Origin: JBGOUV01 sp041477815 | Lineage (GTDB): Bacteria > Acidobacteriota > Terriglobia > Bryobacterales > JACQDG01 | Direction of reading: 5' to 3' | DNA: 11,079 nucleotides | Assembly (NCBI GenBank): GCA_041477815.1 | Contig: JBGOUV010000230.1 | Location: forward strand, 1-11,079 | Shown here: piece after piece, positions 6,049 to 11,079 of the stretch | Layout: every line of letters starts with the position of its first letter | How positions within the stretch are numbered: position 1 is the first letter of the stretch | Translations under genes and position numbers: made by a program | The notes under the pieces: model-generated | The model's database searches: none | What the model saw: the letters and a program-made list of their open reading frames with translations, nothing else | What the model was told of the DNA's origin: nothing

Positions 6049-6612
6049 ATGAACGCCGCTAGAGGCCTTTTCCCCCATCTGCGTTTGTCTGCGCTCCTCT
6101 GCGGTTCCGTGGTTCTTTGCGAGGCCGCGGTTTCGCACCGCGAGGCCCTGCAATCGGGCGCCCGCTGTCTCGACTGCCACCCCGCCATCGCCAACTCCAC
6201 CACGGCGGCCCGGCCCGGCCCCCGCGGCGTGCGGTTCAATCATAAACTGCATCTCGCCTTCGGCAACGTGACCCCGCTGATCGCCGGGGCCGTACGGTCT
6301 AAGAAATATCTAGGGCCGCCGCCGCGTCTCGATGGCCAGGAGGTCTGCCAGGCCTGCCACCGCGGCCTCGCTCAGGCGGTCGAAGCCACCCCGGCCAACT
6401 TCCCCCACATGGCCGATTGCCTGGTCTGCCACAGCAAGATCGATAATCCGTTCAGTTGCGAGAAATGCCACACCATCCCGGCCATAAAGCTCAAGCCCGC
6501 CTTCCACACGCCCGACTACATCGACACCCACTCCAGCGGCAAGCTCAAGCTGGACAAGCCCTCCTGCGTCATTTGTCACGGCGTGAACTTCACCTGCCTG
6601 GGTTGCCACTGA
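6049..6612 (+). CDS. Secreted six-haem c-type cytochrome (cytochrome c3/c7-like)
   Basis: 187 aa with six CXXCH haem-binding motifs: residues 40-44 (CLDCH), 100-104 (CQACH), 124-128 (CLVCH), 137-141 (CEKCH), 173-177 (CVICH) and 183-187 (CLGCH). The last motif forms the very C-terminus. Extra histidines (65, 68, 120, 153, 161) could be distal ligands, as in bis-His multihaem cytochromes. The N-terminus (LRLSALLCGSVVLCEA) can serve as a signal peptide, as required for periplasmic haem attachment. The gene lies 21 nt after the dehydrogenase gene and may accept its electrons. The gap holds GGGG-A-TTCTAGAA-CCCC (6030-6046), a near-palindrome, and no Shine-Dalgarno, so the ATG at 6049 is less certain than the rest. 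The 3' end overlaps the opposing reductase gene by 23 bp. Confidence 0.88.
   Translation: MNAARGLFPHLRLSALLCGSVVLCEAAVSHREALQSGARCLDCHPAIANSTTAARPGPRGVRFNHKLHLAFGNVTPLIAGAVRSKKYLGPPPRLDGQEVCQACHRGLAQAVEATPANFPHMADCLVCHSKIDNPFSCEKCHTIPAIKLKPAFHTPDYIDTHSSGKLKLDKPSCVICHGVNFTCLGCH
6078..6103 (+). repeat. Short 10-bp-period repeat TCTGCG inside the cytochrome signal-peptide region
   Basis: TCTGCG occurs at 6078, 6088 and 6098 with an exact 10-bp period, followed by the degenerate copy CTTTGCG near 6115. The phrase resembles short repeats I recall from intergenic DNA of several phyla, here read as the signal-peptide codons. Confidence 0.5.
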
Positions 6613-7120
6613 CCGCGTACTCCAACGAAACACTCCCGGTCTTCTGGTACACCCTGTGGCTGGTCAGCTTCAGCTTGGCCTGCGCGGCCGGAGCGGGAAG
6701 GAGCGGAATCCCGCCACCGAGCAGTACCGGGATAACAGCGACCTCCACCGTGTCCACCTGCCCGGCTTCGAGAAGACTGCGAAAGAGCAGGCCGCCGCCG
6801 AACAACCAGATGTCCTTGCCGGGCTTCGCTCGCAGGGCCGCCAGCGTCTCCTCCGGCTTCTCCGCCACCATGGTCACTTCCGGATAATCGCGCTGCCGCA
6901 GCGTCCGGGAAAAGACCAGCGTCTTCATGCCGGGCATCACGCCCGTGTTTCCGCGCGGCATGGTCTCGAACGTCCGGCGTCCCAGCAGAACCGTGTCGAA
7001 CTGGCTGAAAATCGCGCGAAAGTCGATCTCCGGATCGATGATGATCCAGTCCGCTTCGCCCTTCGGCCCGGCGATATACCCGTCCAAACTTGACGCCACC
7101 ACGTATCGAATTCGTCGCAC
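6590..7120 (-). CDS. Dihydrofolate reductase / RibD-C family reductase-like protein
   Basis: 176 aa, typical of the single-domain 'DHFR family' proteins (YyaP/YwjB-like), which share the fold of dihydrofolate reductase and the RibD C-terminal domain. Visible motifs: YVVASSLDGYIAG (6-18), VLLGRRTFETMP (44-55), the NADPH-binding IWLFGGGLLFRSLLEAG (104-120) and VAVIPVLLGGGIPLLP (127-142). The substrate is unknown; it is probably not a housekeeping DHFR. The start is GTG 7120, because GAGGTGAT (7129-7122), an almost complete Shine-Dalgarno, lies just upstream. The GTG at 7126 overlaps the stop of the toxin remnant and has no site of its own. It was probably once the distal gene of the toxin-antitoxin transcript. 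The 3' end overlaps the convergent cytochrome gene by 23 bp. Confidence 0.85.
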   Translation of the reverse strand: MRRIRYVVASSLDGYIAGPKGEADWIIIDPEIDFRAIFSQFDTVLLGRRTFETMPRGNTGVMPGMKTLVFSRTLRQRDYPEVTMVAEKPEETLAALRAKPGKDIWLFGGGLLFRSLLEAGQVDTVEVAVIPVLLGGGIPLLPAPAAQAKLKLTSHRVYQKTGSVSLEYAVSGNPGR

Positions 7121-7121
7121 G

Positions 7122-7129
7122 ATCACCTC
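7122..7129 (-). promoter_or_regulatory. Strong ribosome-binding site that sets the start of the DHFR-like gene
   Basis: GAGGTGAT on the minus strand matches eight bases of the 16S anti-Shine-Dalgarno complement and precedes GTG 7120 by one base (five from the GAGG core). It lies over the last codons of the decayed toxin gene. Confidence 0.6.
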
Positions 7130-7389
7130 ACGCGCTTGAGCACCCTGTGGTACTGCTCGTGTGAACCAATCCAGAACCAGTAGAAATCATCCCCGCGTTG
7201 CCTGGCAATCGCGCGGTACCCTCGGCCAACCTCCACCGTCCAGACATAACCCTTTGGCTGGAAACCCAAGGACGGATGGGATTGGTCCTGCCGGAACAGC
7301 CGGAACTGTTAGTCGGCCAGTCACTGAACAGCCTCGGGGAGCTGGCGGCAGCATTCCCAGAACGGGGGGAGCGCAAATGATCGGATAAA
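7123..7389 (-). pseudogene. Decayed RelE/HigB-like toxin gene
   Basis: The frame starts directly after the antitoxin stop and reads SFALPPFWECCRQLPEAVQ, then TGA (7323-7321), LAD, TAA (7311-7309), QFRLFRQDQSHPSLGFQ, a VWTVEVGRGYRAIARQ strand pair and GDDFYWFWIGSHEQYHRVL, ending in TGA at 7125-7123. The last two blocks are the usual core of the RelE/ParE-superfamily toxins that pair with small upstream antitoxins (W-x-V-x-V-G-x-x-Y-R-A and W-F-W-I-G-S-H-x-x-Y). CGA to TGA and AAA to TAA changes would explain the two stops, and no start codon remains at the expected place (TTT ATC CGA). No frameshift is needed. The toxin is therefore very probably not made. It would have been about 85-90 aa. 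Confidence 0.8.
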
Positions 7390-7593
7390 CTACTCCAACT
7401 CTTGGAAGTCTCCTCGGTCAATGGCGGCGTCGACCTCGCCCAAAATCTCCATGCCCGCTCCACCGGGGGAGAAGTCACGGGTGATCTCCGTATCCCAAGT
7501 CTGGCCGTCCATGTCGGCGAGCCACGAGGCGAGCACCGTGCGGTCGTCCGAGGGAAGCTCCTGTATGGCGCGCTTTAACTCGGTCAGGGTCAT
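7390..7593 (-). CDS. Small antitoxin-like protein, partner of the decayed RelE/HigB-like toxin
   Basis: 67 aa. It begins MTLTELKRAIQELPSDDRTV, an N-terminal helix pair of the kind seen in short antitoxins encoded just upstream of RelE/HigB-like toxins. A WDTEITRDFSPGGAGM segment and an acidic C-terminal helix (VDAAIDRGDFQELE) follow and would bind the toxin. There is no recognisable helix-turn-helix, so autoregulation is doubtful. The ATG at 7593 has AGGG five nt upstream. The frame is intact although the toxin gene behind it carries two stops. Family membership is by resemblance recalled from similar pairs, not by a search. It is preceded by a stem-loop after the glycosylase gene. Confidence 0.75.
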   Translation of the reverse strand: MTLTELKRAIQELPSDDRTVLASWLADMDGQTWDTEITRDFSPGGAGMEILGEVDAAIDRGDFQELE

Positions 7594-7611
7594 CTGCCCT
7601 TAGCGTCACAT

Positions 7612-7642
7612 AGGAGCCACCCGGAGTCAAAGGGTCGCTCCT
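7612..7642. terminator. Stem-loop after the DNA glycosylase gene
   Basis: AGGAGCCACCC (7612-7622) and GGGTCGCTCCT (7632-7642) pair at 10 of 11 positions around a 9-nt loop. The stem touches the glycosylase stop codon (7644-7642) and ends 19 nt before the antitoxin ATG. There is no U-tract, so it may be a processing or stabilising hairpin or a REP-like repeat rather than a strict intrinsic terminator. Confidence 0.5.
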
Positions 7643-8229
7643 CACCTCCGGCTGACAAACGCGTTGCCCTCCACACAAAACCGCAACGGCCAGTCGGCGC
7701 AGTGGGTGATCCCCACCCGCGGCGTCGCCATCACCCGAACCCGCTCCGGCCGATCCGGACGCCGCACTACCAACTCGCCCCGCGTTACGTCCACCCCGTT
7801 GTGCCGCCGCGTAATCCCCATGGCCATGGTCAGCTTCCCCGGACCCGACGGGCGCGCGCCGTCCATGCCCTGCACCGGCTCCAGCGCCCGGAGCAAGACG
7901 CAGCCCGGCGTGCCGTCCGGCTCGGCCACCAGGTTCAGGCATTCGTACATACCATAGATCAGATACACGTAGGCGTGGCCAGGCGGACCGAACAGGACTC
8001 TGGTGCGGGGGGTGAGGCCGCGGGAGGCGTGCGCGGCGCGGTCGTCCAGACCCAGGTAGGCCTCCGTCTCGACGATTCTGCCGATCCGCTGGCCGTGGAC
8101 CAGGTAGCAGCCGAGCAGGTCGCGCGCCACCTCCACCGTGGGCCGCGCGTAGAAGCTGCGGGGCAGGATACGCCCTAAGGCCGCGGCCTCCCGGCCGCGG
8201 CTACCCCAGCTTGCGGGTGAGAATCTCAT
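7642..8229 (-). CDS. 3-methyladenine DNA glycosylase, AAG/MPG family
   Basis: 195 aa. The enzyme removes alkylated and deaminated purines (3-methyladenine, hypoxanthine) in base-excision repair. The AAG fold motifs are complete: LPRSFYARPTVEVARDLLG (22-40), RIVETEAYLG (51-60) with the catalytic Glu56 and the stacking Tyr58, His67 in RAAHASRG, HAYVYLIYGMYECLNLV (85-101) with Tyr89 and Asn99, VLLRALEPVQG, and RPSGPGKLTMAMGI (126-139). The start is uncertain. The only ATG (8229) lies 29 nt inside gatB and adds about 20 residues encoded across a GC palindrome. Family members usually begin near ILPRSFYARP, where only ATC or CTG codons exist, with AGGG just upstream. The gene is co-oriented with gatB and probably transcribed with it. 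Confidence 0.9.
   Translation of the reverse strand: MRFSPASWGSRGREAAALGRILPRSFYARPTVEVARDLLGCYLVHGQRIGRIVETEAYLGLDDRAAHASRGLTPRTRVLFGPPGHAYVYLIYGMYECLNLVAEPDGTPGCVLLRALEPVQGMDGARPSGPGKLTMAMGITRRHNGVDVTRGELVVRRPDRPERVRVMATPRVGITHCADWPLRFCVEGNAFVSRR
8181..8200. repeat. Perfect GC palindrome directly after the gatB stop codon
   Basis: CCGCGGCC-TCCC-GGCCGCGG is an 8-bp perfect stem with a 4-nt loop abutting the gatB TAG (8203-8201). It lies inside the 5' end of the glycosylase reading frame. There is no U-tract. It may be a REP-like element or an attenuating hairpin between the two genes. Confidence 0.6.
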
Positions 8230-9679
8230 TCACTACGGCCGGATTGGCCTGGCCGCGCGTGGACTTCATCACTTGGCCCACAAAGAACCCCAGCACGCCC
8301 TTCTTGCCGCCCCGGTATTGCTCCACCTGCTTGGGATTCGCGGCCAGCAGGTCGTCGACGATCTTCTCGATCTCGCCGGTATCGCTGATCTGCTTGAGTC
8401 CTTCGGCCTCGATAATCTCGGACGCCGCCTGGCCCGAGGAGAACATCTTGGGGAAGATTTCCTTGGCCAGCTTGCCGGAGAGGTCGCCGCCGGCCACCAG
8501 CTTGACCAGCTCGGCCAGTTGGGCGGCGCTTACCGGAGACTGTTCGATCCCCAGGTCGGCGGCTTTCAAGGCCCCGGTCAGGTCGCCCATCACCCAGTTC
8601 GAGGCCGCTTTGGGCTGGCCGCTAAGCCGGGCTGCCTCTTCAAAGTAATCCCCCAACGCCGCGGTCAGGGTGAGGACCTGCGCGTCGTACTCCGGAATCC
8701 CGTACCGCTCGACGAAGCGCCGGCGCTTGGCCGCGGGCAGCTCCGGCATCAGGGCCCGGATGGCCTCGCGCCATTCCTCACTGATGACCAGCGGCAGCAG
8801 GTCGGGCTCGGGAAAGTAGCGGTAGTCGTGGGCGTGCTCCTTCGACCGCATGCTGGCCGTCTCGCCGGTATCCACGTTGAACAGGCGCGTTTCCTGATGA
8901 ATAGTCCCGCCGCTCTCGAGGACCGCCACCTGCCGGCCGATCTCGTAGTCCAGCGCGCGCTGCAGGTAGCGGAACGAGTTCAGATTCTTGACCTCGGCCT
9001 TGGTGCCGAACTTCTCCGCCCCCTTCAGCCGCACCGACACGTTGGCATCGCAGCGCAGATGGCCCTTCTCCATGTCGCAGGTGGAAGCGGCGATGTACTG
9101 CAGGAGCTGTTTCACCTCGGTCAAGTAGGCGTACGCCTCGGCCGAGCTGCGCAGATCCGGCTCGCTGACGATCTCGATCAGCGGCACGCCGCTGCGGTTC
9201 AGGTCGACGTAGCTGTAGCGGTCCGAATCCTTGTACCCCTCGTGCTGGCTCTTGCCGGCGTCGTCCTCGAGGTGCACGCGGGTGATCCCGATGCGCTTGG
9301 CCACGCCGTCCACGGAGATGTCCAGCCGGCCATGCTCGGCCACGGGCTGGTCGTATTGAGAGATTTGATATCCCTTGGGGAGATCGGGATAGAAGTAGTT
9401 CTTGCGGGCGAAGCGGGAGAAGGGCCGCACCTCACAGTCCAAGGCCAAGGCCGCCCGGACGGCCAGGGCCACGGCTTCCCGGTTGATGACCGGCAAGGCC
9501 CCGGGCAGTCCCAGGCACACCGGGCAGACCTGGGTGTTGGGGGCCGAGCCGAAATCGGTGGGACAGCCGCAGAACAGCTTGGTGCGGGTCAGGAGCTGGA
9601 CGTGGACCTCCAGGCCGATGACCGGCTCGTAGCGGGAGATCGCTTCGGGGGCAGCCACCAGTACTTCCGTCGACGCCAT
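8201..9679 (-). CDS. gatB: Aspartyl/glutamyl-tRNA(Asn/Gln) amidotransferase subunit B
   Basis: 492 aa, full length. GatB is the tRNA-binding and kinase subunit of GatCAB, which turns Glu-tRNA(Gln) or Asp-tRNA(Asn) into the amide. Residues 17-29 carry YEPVIGLEVHVQL. The zinc-site cysteines are Cys37, Cys39, Cys52 and Cys55. FARKNYFYPDLPKGYQISQYD (90-110) and HLEDDAGKSQHE (136-147) form the active-site cradle. The C-terminal helical and YqeY-like tail ends with GFFVGQVMKSTRGQANP...VNEIL. The ATG at 9679 fits the family start, has no Shine-Dalgarno, and follows a perfect TATAAT by 6 nt. gatA and gatC are not in the window. The DNA glycosylase gene follows and the padR gene diverges upstream. Confidence 0.97.
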   Translation of the reverse strand: MASTEVLVAAPEAISRYEPVIGLEVHVQLLTRTKLFCGCPTDFGSAPNTQVCPVCLGLPGALPVINREAVALAVRAALALDCEVRPFSRFARKNYFYPDLPKGYQISQYDQPVAEHGRLDISVDGVAKRIGITRVHLEDDAGKSQHEGYKDSDRYSYVDLNRSGVPLIEIVSEPDLRSSAEAYAYLTEVKQLLQYIAASTCDMEKGHLRCDANVSVRLKGAEKFGTKAEVKNLNSFRYLQRALDYEIGRQVAVLESGGTIHQETRLFNVDTGETASMRSKEHAHDYRYFPEPDLLPLVISEEWREAIRALMPELPAAKRRRFVERYGIPEYDAQVLTLTAALGDYFEEAARLSGQPKAASNWVMGDLTGALKAADLGIEQSPVSAAQLAELVKLVAGGDLSGKLAKEIFPKMFSSGQAASEIIEAEGLKQISDTGEIEKIVDDLLAANPKQVEQYRGGKKGVLGFFVGQVMKSTRGQANPAVVNEILTRKLG

Positions 9680-9685
9680 GGGTTG

Positions 9686-9691
9686 ATTATA
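9686..9691 (-). promoter_or_regulatory. -10 element for leaderless transcription of gatB
   Basis: A perfect TATAAT on the minus strand is followed by CAACCC and the gatB ATG (9679). Initiation about 7 nt downstream would fall on the start codon itself. No clear -35 box was seen. Confidence 0.5.
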
Positions 9692-9710
9692 GCCGAGCCG
9701 GGAACCTTTC

Positions 9711-9765
9711 TCTCCTTGACAACTTAGGAGAGATCCGGTAAGCTTCTCCTAATCACACTAGGTGA
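9711..9765 (+). promoter_or_regulatory. Two tandem dyads, likely PadR operators
   Basis: TCTCCT-N9-AGGAGA (9711-9731) and TCTCCT-N9-AGGTGA (9745-9765) share spacing and sequence, with their centres 34 bp apart. Inside them the arms extend as CCT..TTAGG and CCTAA..CTAGG. The first covers the -35 box of the padR promoter; the second lies between the -10 region and the start codon and includes the ribosome-binding site. PadR proteins bind such dyads as dimers and commonly repress their own gene. Confidence 0.6.
9716..9744 (+). promoter_or_regulatory. Promoter of the padR-permease operon
   Basis: A perfect -35 TTGACA (9716-9721), a 17-nt spacer and a weak -10 TAAGCT (9739-9744). Initiation would be near 9751, giving a leader of about 22 nt that contains GGTGAG (9761-9766), 6 nt before the ATG. 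Confidence 0.5.
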
Positions 9766-9772
9766 GCACATA

Positions 9773-10114
9773 ATGCGAAAACAAGCGGAGCTGCTTCCGG
9801 GGACGCTCGACCTGCTCATTCTGAAAGCGGTGTCCCTCAACCCGCAGCACGGCTACGGCGTCCTCCTGCGCATCGAACAGATCACCGGCGGCGCGCTAAC
9901 CATCGAGCAGGGCGCGCTCTACCCCGCGCTCCATCGCCTGGAACACCAGGGCTTGCTGGCCTGCGAATGGGGGACCTCGGAAAACAACCGGCGGGCCAAG
10001 TACTACCGGCTCACCACCCCCGGCCGCAAGCGGCTCAGCGAAGAAGTGGAAGGCTGGAACCGGCTGGTGTCGGCGATGAGCGCGGCGCTGAAGACCCGCC
10101 CGGAGGAGGCTTAA
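9773..10114 (+). CDS. PadR-family transcriptional regulator
   Basis: 113 aa, the short PadR form. LLPGTLDLLILKAVSLNP (7-24), HGYGVLLRIEQ (26-36), ALTIEQGALYPALHRLEHQGLL (recognition helix, 41-62) and the wing RRAKYYRLTTPGRKRL (73-88) are the classic winged-helix signature, followed by a dimerisation helix. Such small PadR proteins sit directly before ADOP permease genes in Acidobacteriota and are presumed to control them. The ATG at 9773 has GGTGAG 6 nt upstream. Two matching dyads in the promoter suggest autorepression. The stop is 2 nt before the permease ATG, and the permease ribosome-binding site lies in the last padR codons, so translation is coupled. The inducer is unknown. Confidence 0.93.
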   Translation: MRKQAELLPGTLDLLILKAVSLNPQHGYGVLLRIEQITGGALTIEQGALYPALHRLEHQGLLACEWGTSENNRRAKYYRLTTPGRKRLSEEVEGWNRLVSAMSAALKTRPEEA

Positions 10115-10116
10115 CT

Positions 10117-11079
10117 ATGCTGGCCCGATTGCGATCGCTCGGCAGGATGATCTTCCGCCGCTCCCGGTGGGAGCGGGAAACCAGCGAAGAGCTGCAGTTC
10201 CACATCGAGCAGCGCGCGGAACACCTGGCGCGCTCGGGCCTGCCGCGTGAGGAGGCACTGCGCCGAGCTCGGCTGGAATTCGGCGGTGTGGAAGGCTACC
10301 GGGAGAGGTGCCGGGAGGCCCGCGGCGCCCGCTGGATCGACGAACTCTCCCGGAATCTCGTCTACGCCGCGCGATCCATGCGCAAAAGTCCCGGCTTCAC
10401 CGCCGTGGCCGTGCTCTCGCTCGCGCTCGGGATCGGTGCCAACGCCGCGGTGTTCGGCCTGGTGCACCGGCTCCTGCTGACCAAGCTGCCGGTCCGCGAT
10501 CCGGGGGGCTTGTACCAAGTGGTCCTGATTTCGAGCAGCGGAACCCACTACAGAATGCCGTATCCGAAATTCGAGATGCTGCGCGACAACTTCAACTTCT
10601 TTGACCCGCTGCTGGGATGGGGCAGTTACCGCTGGGATCTGACCGTGGAGGATCGTAAACAACCGGCCCAGGTAGCGATCGTGACCGGCAACTATTTCGA
10701 CACCCTGGGCCTCGGTCCGGCCCTGGGGCGGCTGCTGACCTCGCGCGACGAGCAGGCCCGCGCGACTGAGATCGCGGTGATCAGCCACGGTCTCTGGCAG
10801 ACCGTGTTTGCCGGCGATCCGGGCGTTGTCGGCCGCAGCCTGAAGCTGCGCGAGGCCGCGTTTCAAGTCATCGGGGTGGCCCCGCCTGGGTTTTTCGGGA
10901 CCGAGCTTGGCGCCGCTCCGGATGTGTACCTGCCGCTCCACGCTGTGGAGCGCTTTACACCGGGAGTGCTGCAGCGCCAGGGCGCCATGTGGTTCGAGAT
11001 CATGGCGCGGCTCAAGCGGGAGATTCCGATGGCCACCATACAGGCGATTCTGCGGGAAAAATGGCCGGCGCTGGACGCG
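10117..11079 (+). CDS. ADOP-type MacB-like ABC transporter permease (partial, continues past the right edge)
   Basis: The first 321 codons are present and the frame is open at the edge. Residues about 18-62 form the N-terminal cytoplasmic 'permease prefix' (SRWERETSEELQFHIEQRAE ... ARLEFGGVE) typical of acidobacterial duplicated orphan permeases. SPGFTAVAVLSLALGIGANAAVFGLV (91-116) is the first membrane helix with its GIGAN motif. From about 130 on comes the MacB periplasmic core, with IVTGNYFDTLGLGPALGR, EIAVISHGLWQ and FQVIGVAPPGFFG. No ATP-binding subunit is adjacent, as usual for this family, so the partner and the exported substrate are unknown. The start at ATG 10117 follows GGAGGAGG (10102-10109) by 7 nt. 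The gene is co-transcribed with padR. Confidence 0.93.
   Translation, partial: MLARLRSLGRMIFRRSRWERETSEELQFHIEQRAEHLARSGLPREEALRRARLEFGGVEGYRERCREARGARWIDELSRNLVYAARSMRKSPGFTAVAVLSLALGIGANAAVFGLVHRLLLTKLPVRDPGGLYQVVLISSSGTHYRMPYPKFEMLRDNFNFFDPLLGWGSYRWDLTVEDRKQPAQVAIVTGNYFDTLGLGPALGRLLTSRDEQARATEIAVISHGLWQTVFAGDPGVVGRSLKLREAAFQVIGVAPPGFFGTELGAAPDVYLPLHAVERFTPGVLQRQGAMWFEIMARLKREIPMATIQAILREKWPALDA

Noticed and set aside
7128..7478. 116-aa minus-strand open frame across the toxin remnant
   Set aside because: It is the wrong frame: its Ser/Arg-rich translation has no domain, while the neighbouring frame holds clear RelE/HigB motifs and it also crosses the antitoxin gene.
8273..9727. 484-aa plus-strand open frame
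   Set aside because: It is the antisense shadow of gatB, whose motifs are complete.
1..11079. CRISPR arrays, tRNA genes or insertion sequences
   Set aside because: No regular direct-repeat/spacer pattern, cloverleaf-like segment, transposase motif or terminal inverted repeats were recognised by reading both strands.

Overview
The window is GC-rich, densely packed bacterial DNA. The best guess for its source is an Acidobacteriota genome, perhaps of the Bryobacterales/Solibacter type. The main grounds are the right-hand pair of a small PadR regulator followed by a MacB-like 'ADOP' permease, which is an acidobacterial hallmark, together with a secreted S55-type peptidase, a PQQ/sorbosone-type dehydrogenase and a multihaem cytochrome. 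This assignment rests on gene content only.

Left part (1-3320, minus strand): a FitAB/VapBC-like toxin-antitoxin pair (ribbon-helix-helix antitoxin, then a PIN toxin starting at TTG) lies upstream of a secreted S55-family protein. That is followed 7 nt later by a secreted beta-propeller gene that runs off the left edge. The propeller gene carries an in-frame TAG at codon 28. The S55 protein has its two catalytic half-motifs in the opposite order to SpoIVB.

Middle (3320-6612): a DinB/DUF1572 protein (+) converges on miaA (-) across a long imperfect palindrome. miaA and a secreted PQQ/sorbosone-type dehydrogenase (+) diverge from only 21 bp. A six-haem c-type cytochrome follows the dehydrogenase 21 nt later, which suggests a periplasmic electron-transfer pair.

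Right part (6590-9679, minus strand): gatB, then an AAG/MPG-type DNA glycosylase, then a small intact antitoxin-like gene. Next comes the decayed remnant of its RelE/HigB-like toxin (no start codon, TGA and TAA in frame), then a DHFR/RibD-like reductase that converges on the cytochrome gene with a 23-bp overlap. From 9711 onwards the plus strand holds two tandem dyads (TCTCCT-N9-AGGWGA), the PadR gene and the truncated permease gene.

Across the window, several genes without a Shine-Dalgarno have a -10-like hexamer ending 6-7 nt before the start codon (gatB, the S55 gene, miaA, the dehydrogenase), which suggests leaderless transcription. No tRNA, rRNA, CRISPR array or insertion sequence was seen. 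I found no clear large novel system. The most interesting items are the half-dead toxin-antitoxin locus, the rearranged S55 protein, the leaderless pattern, the dual PadR operator and the palindromic repeats that intrude into gene ends.
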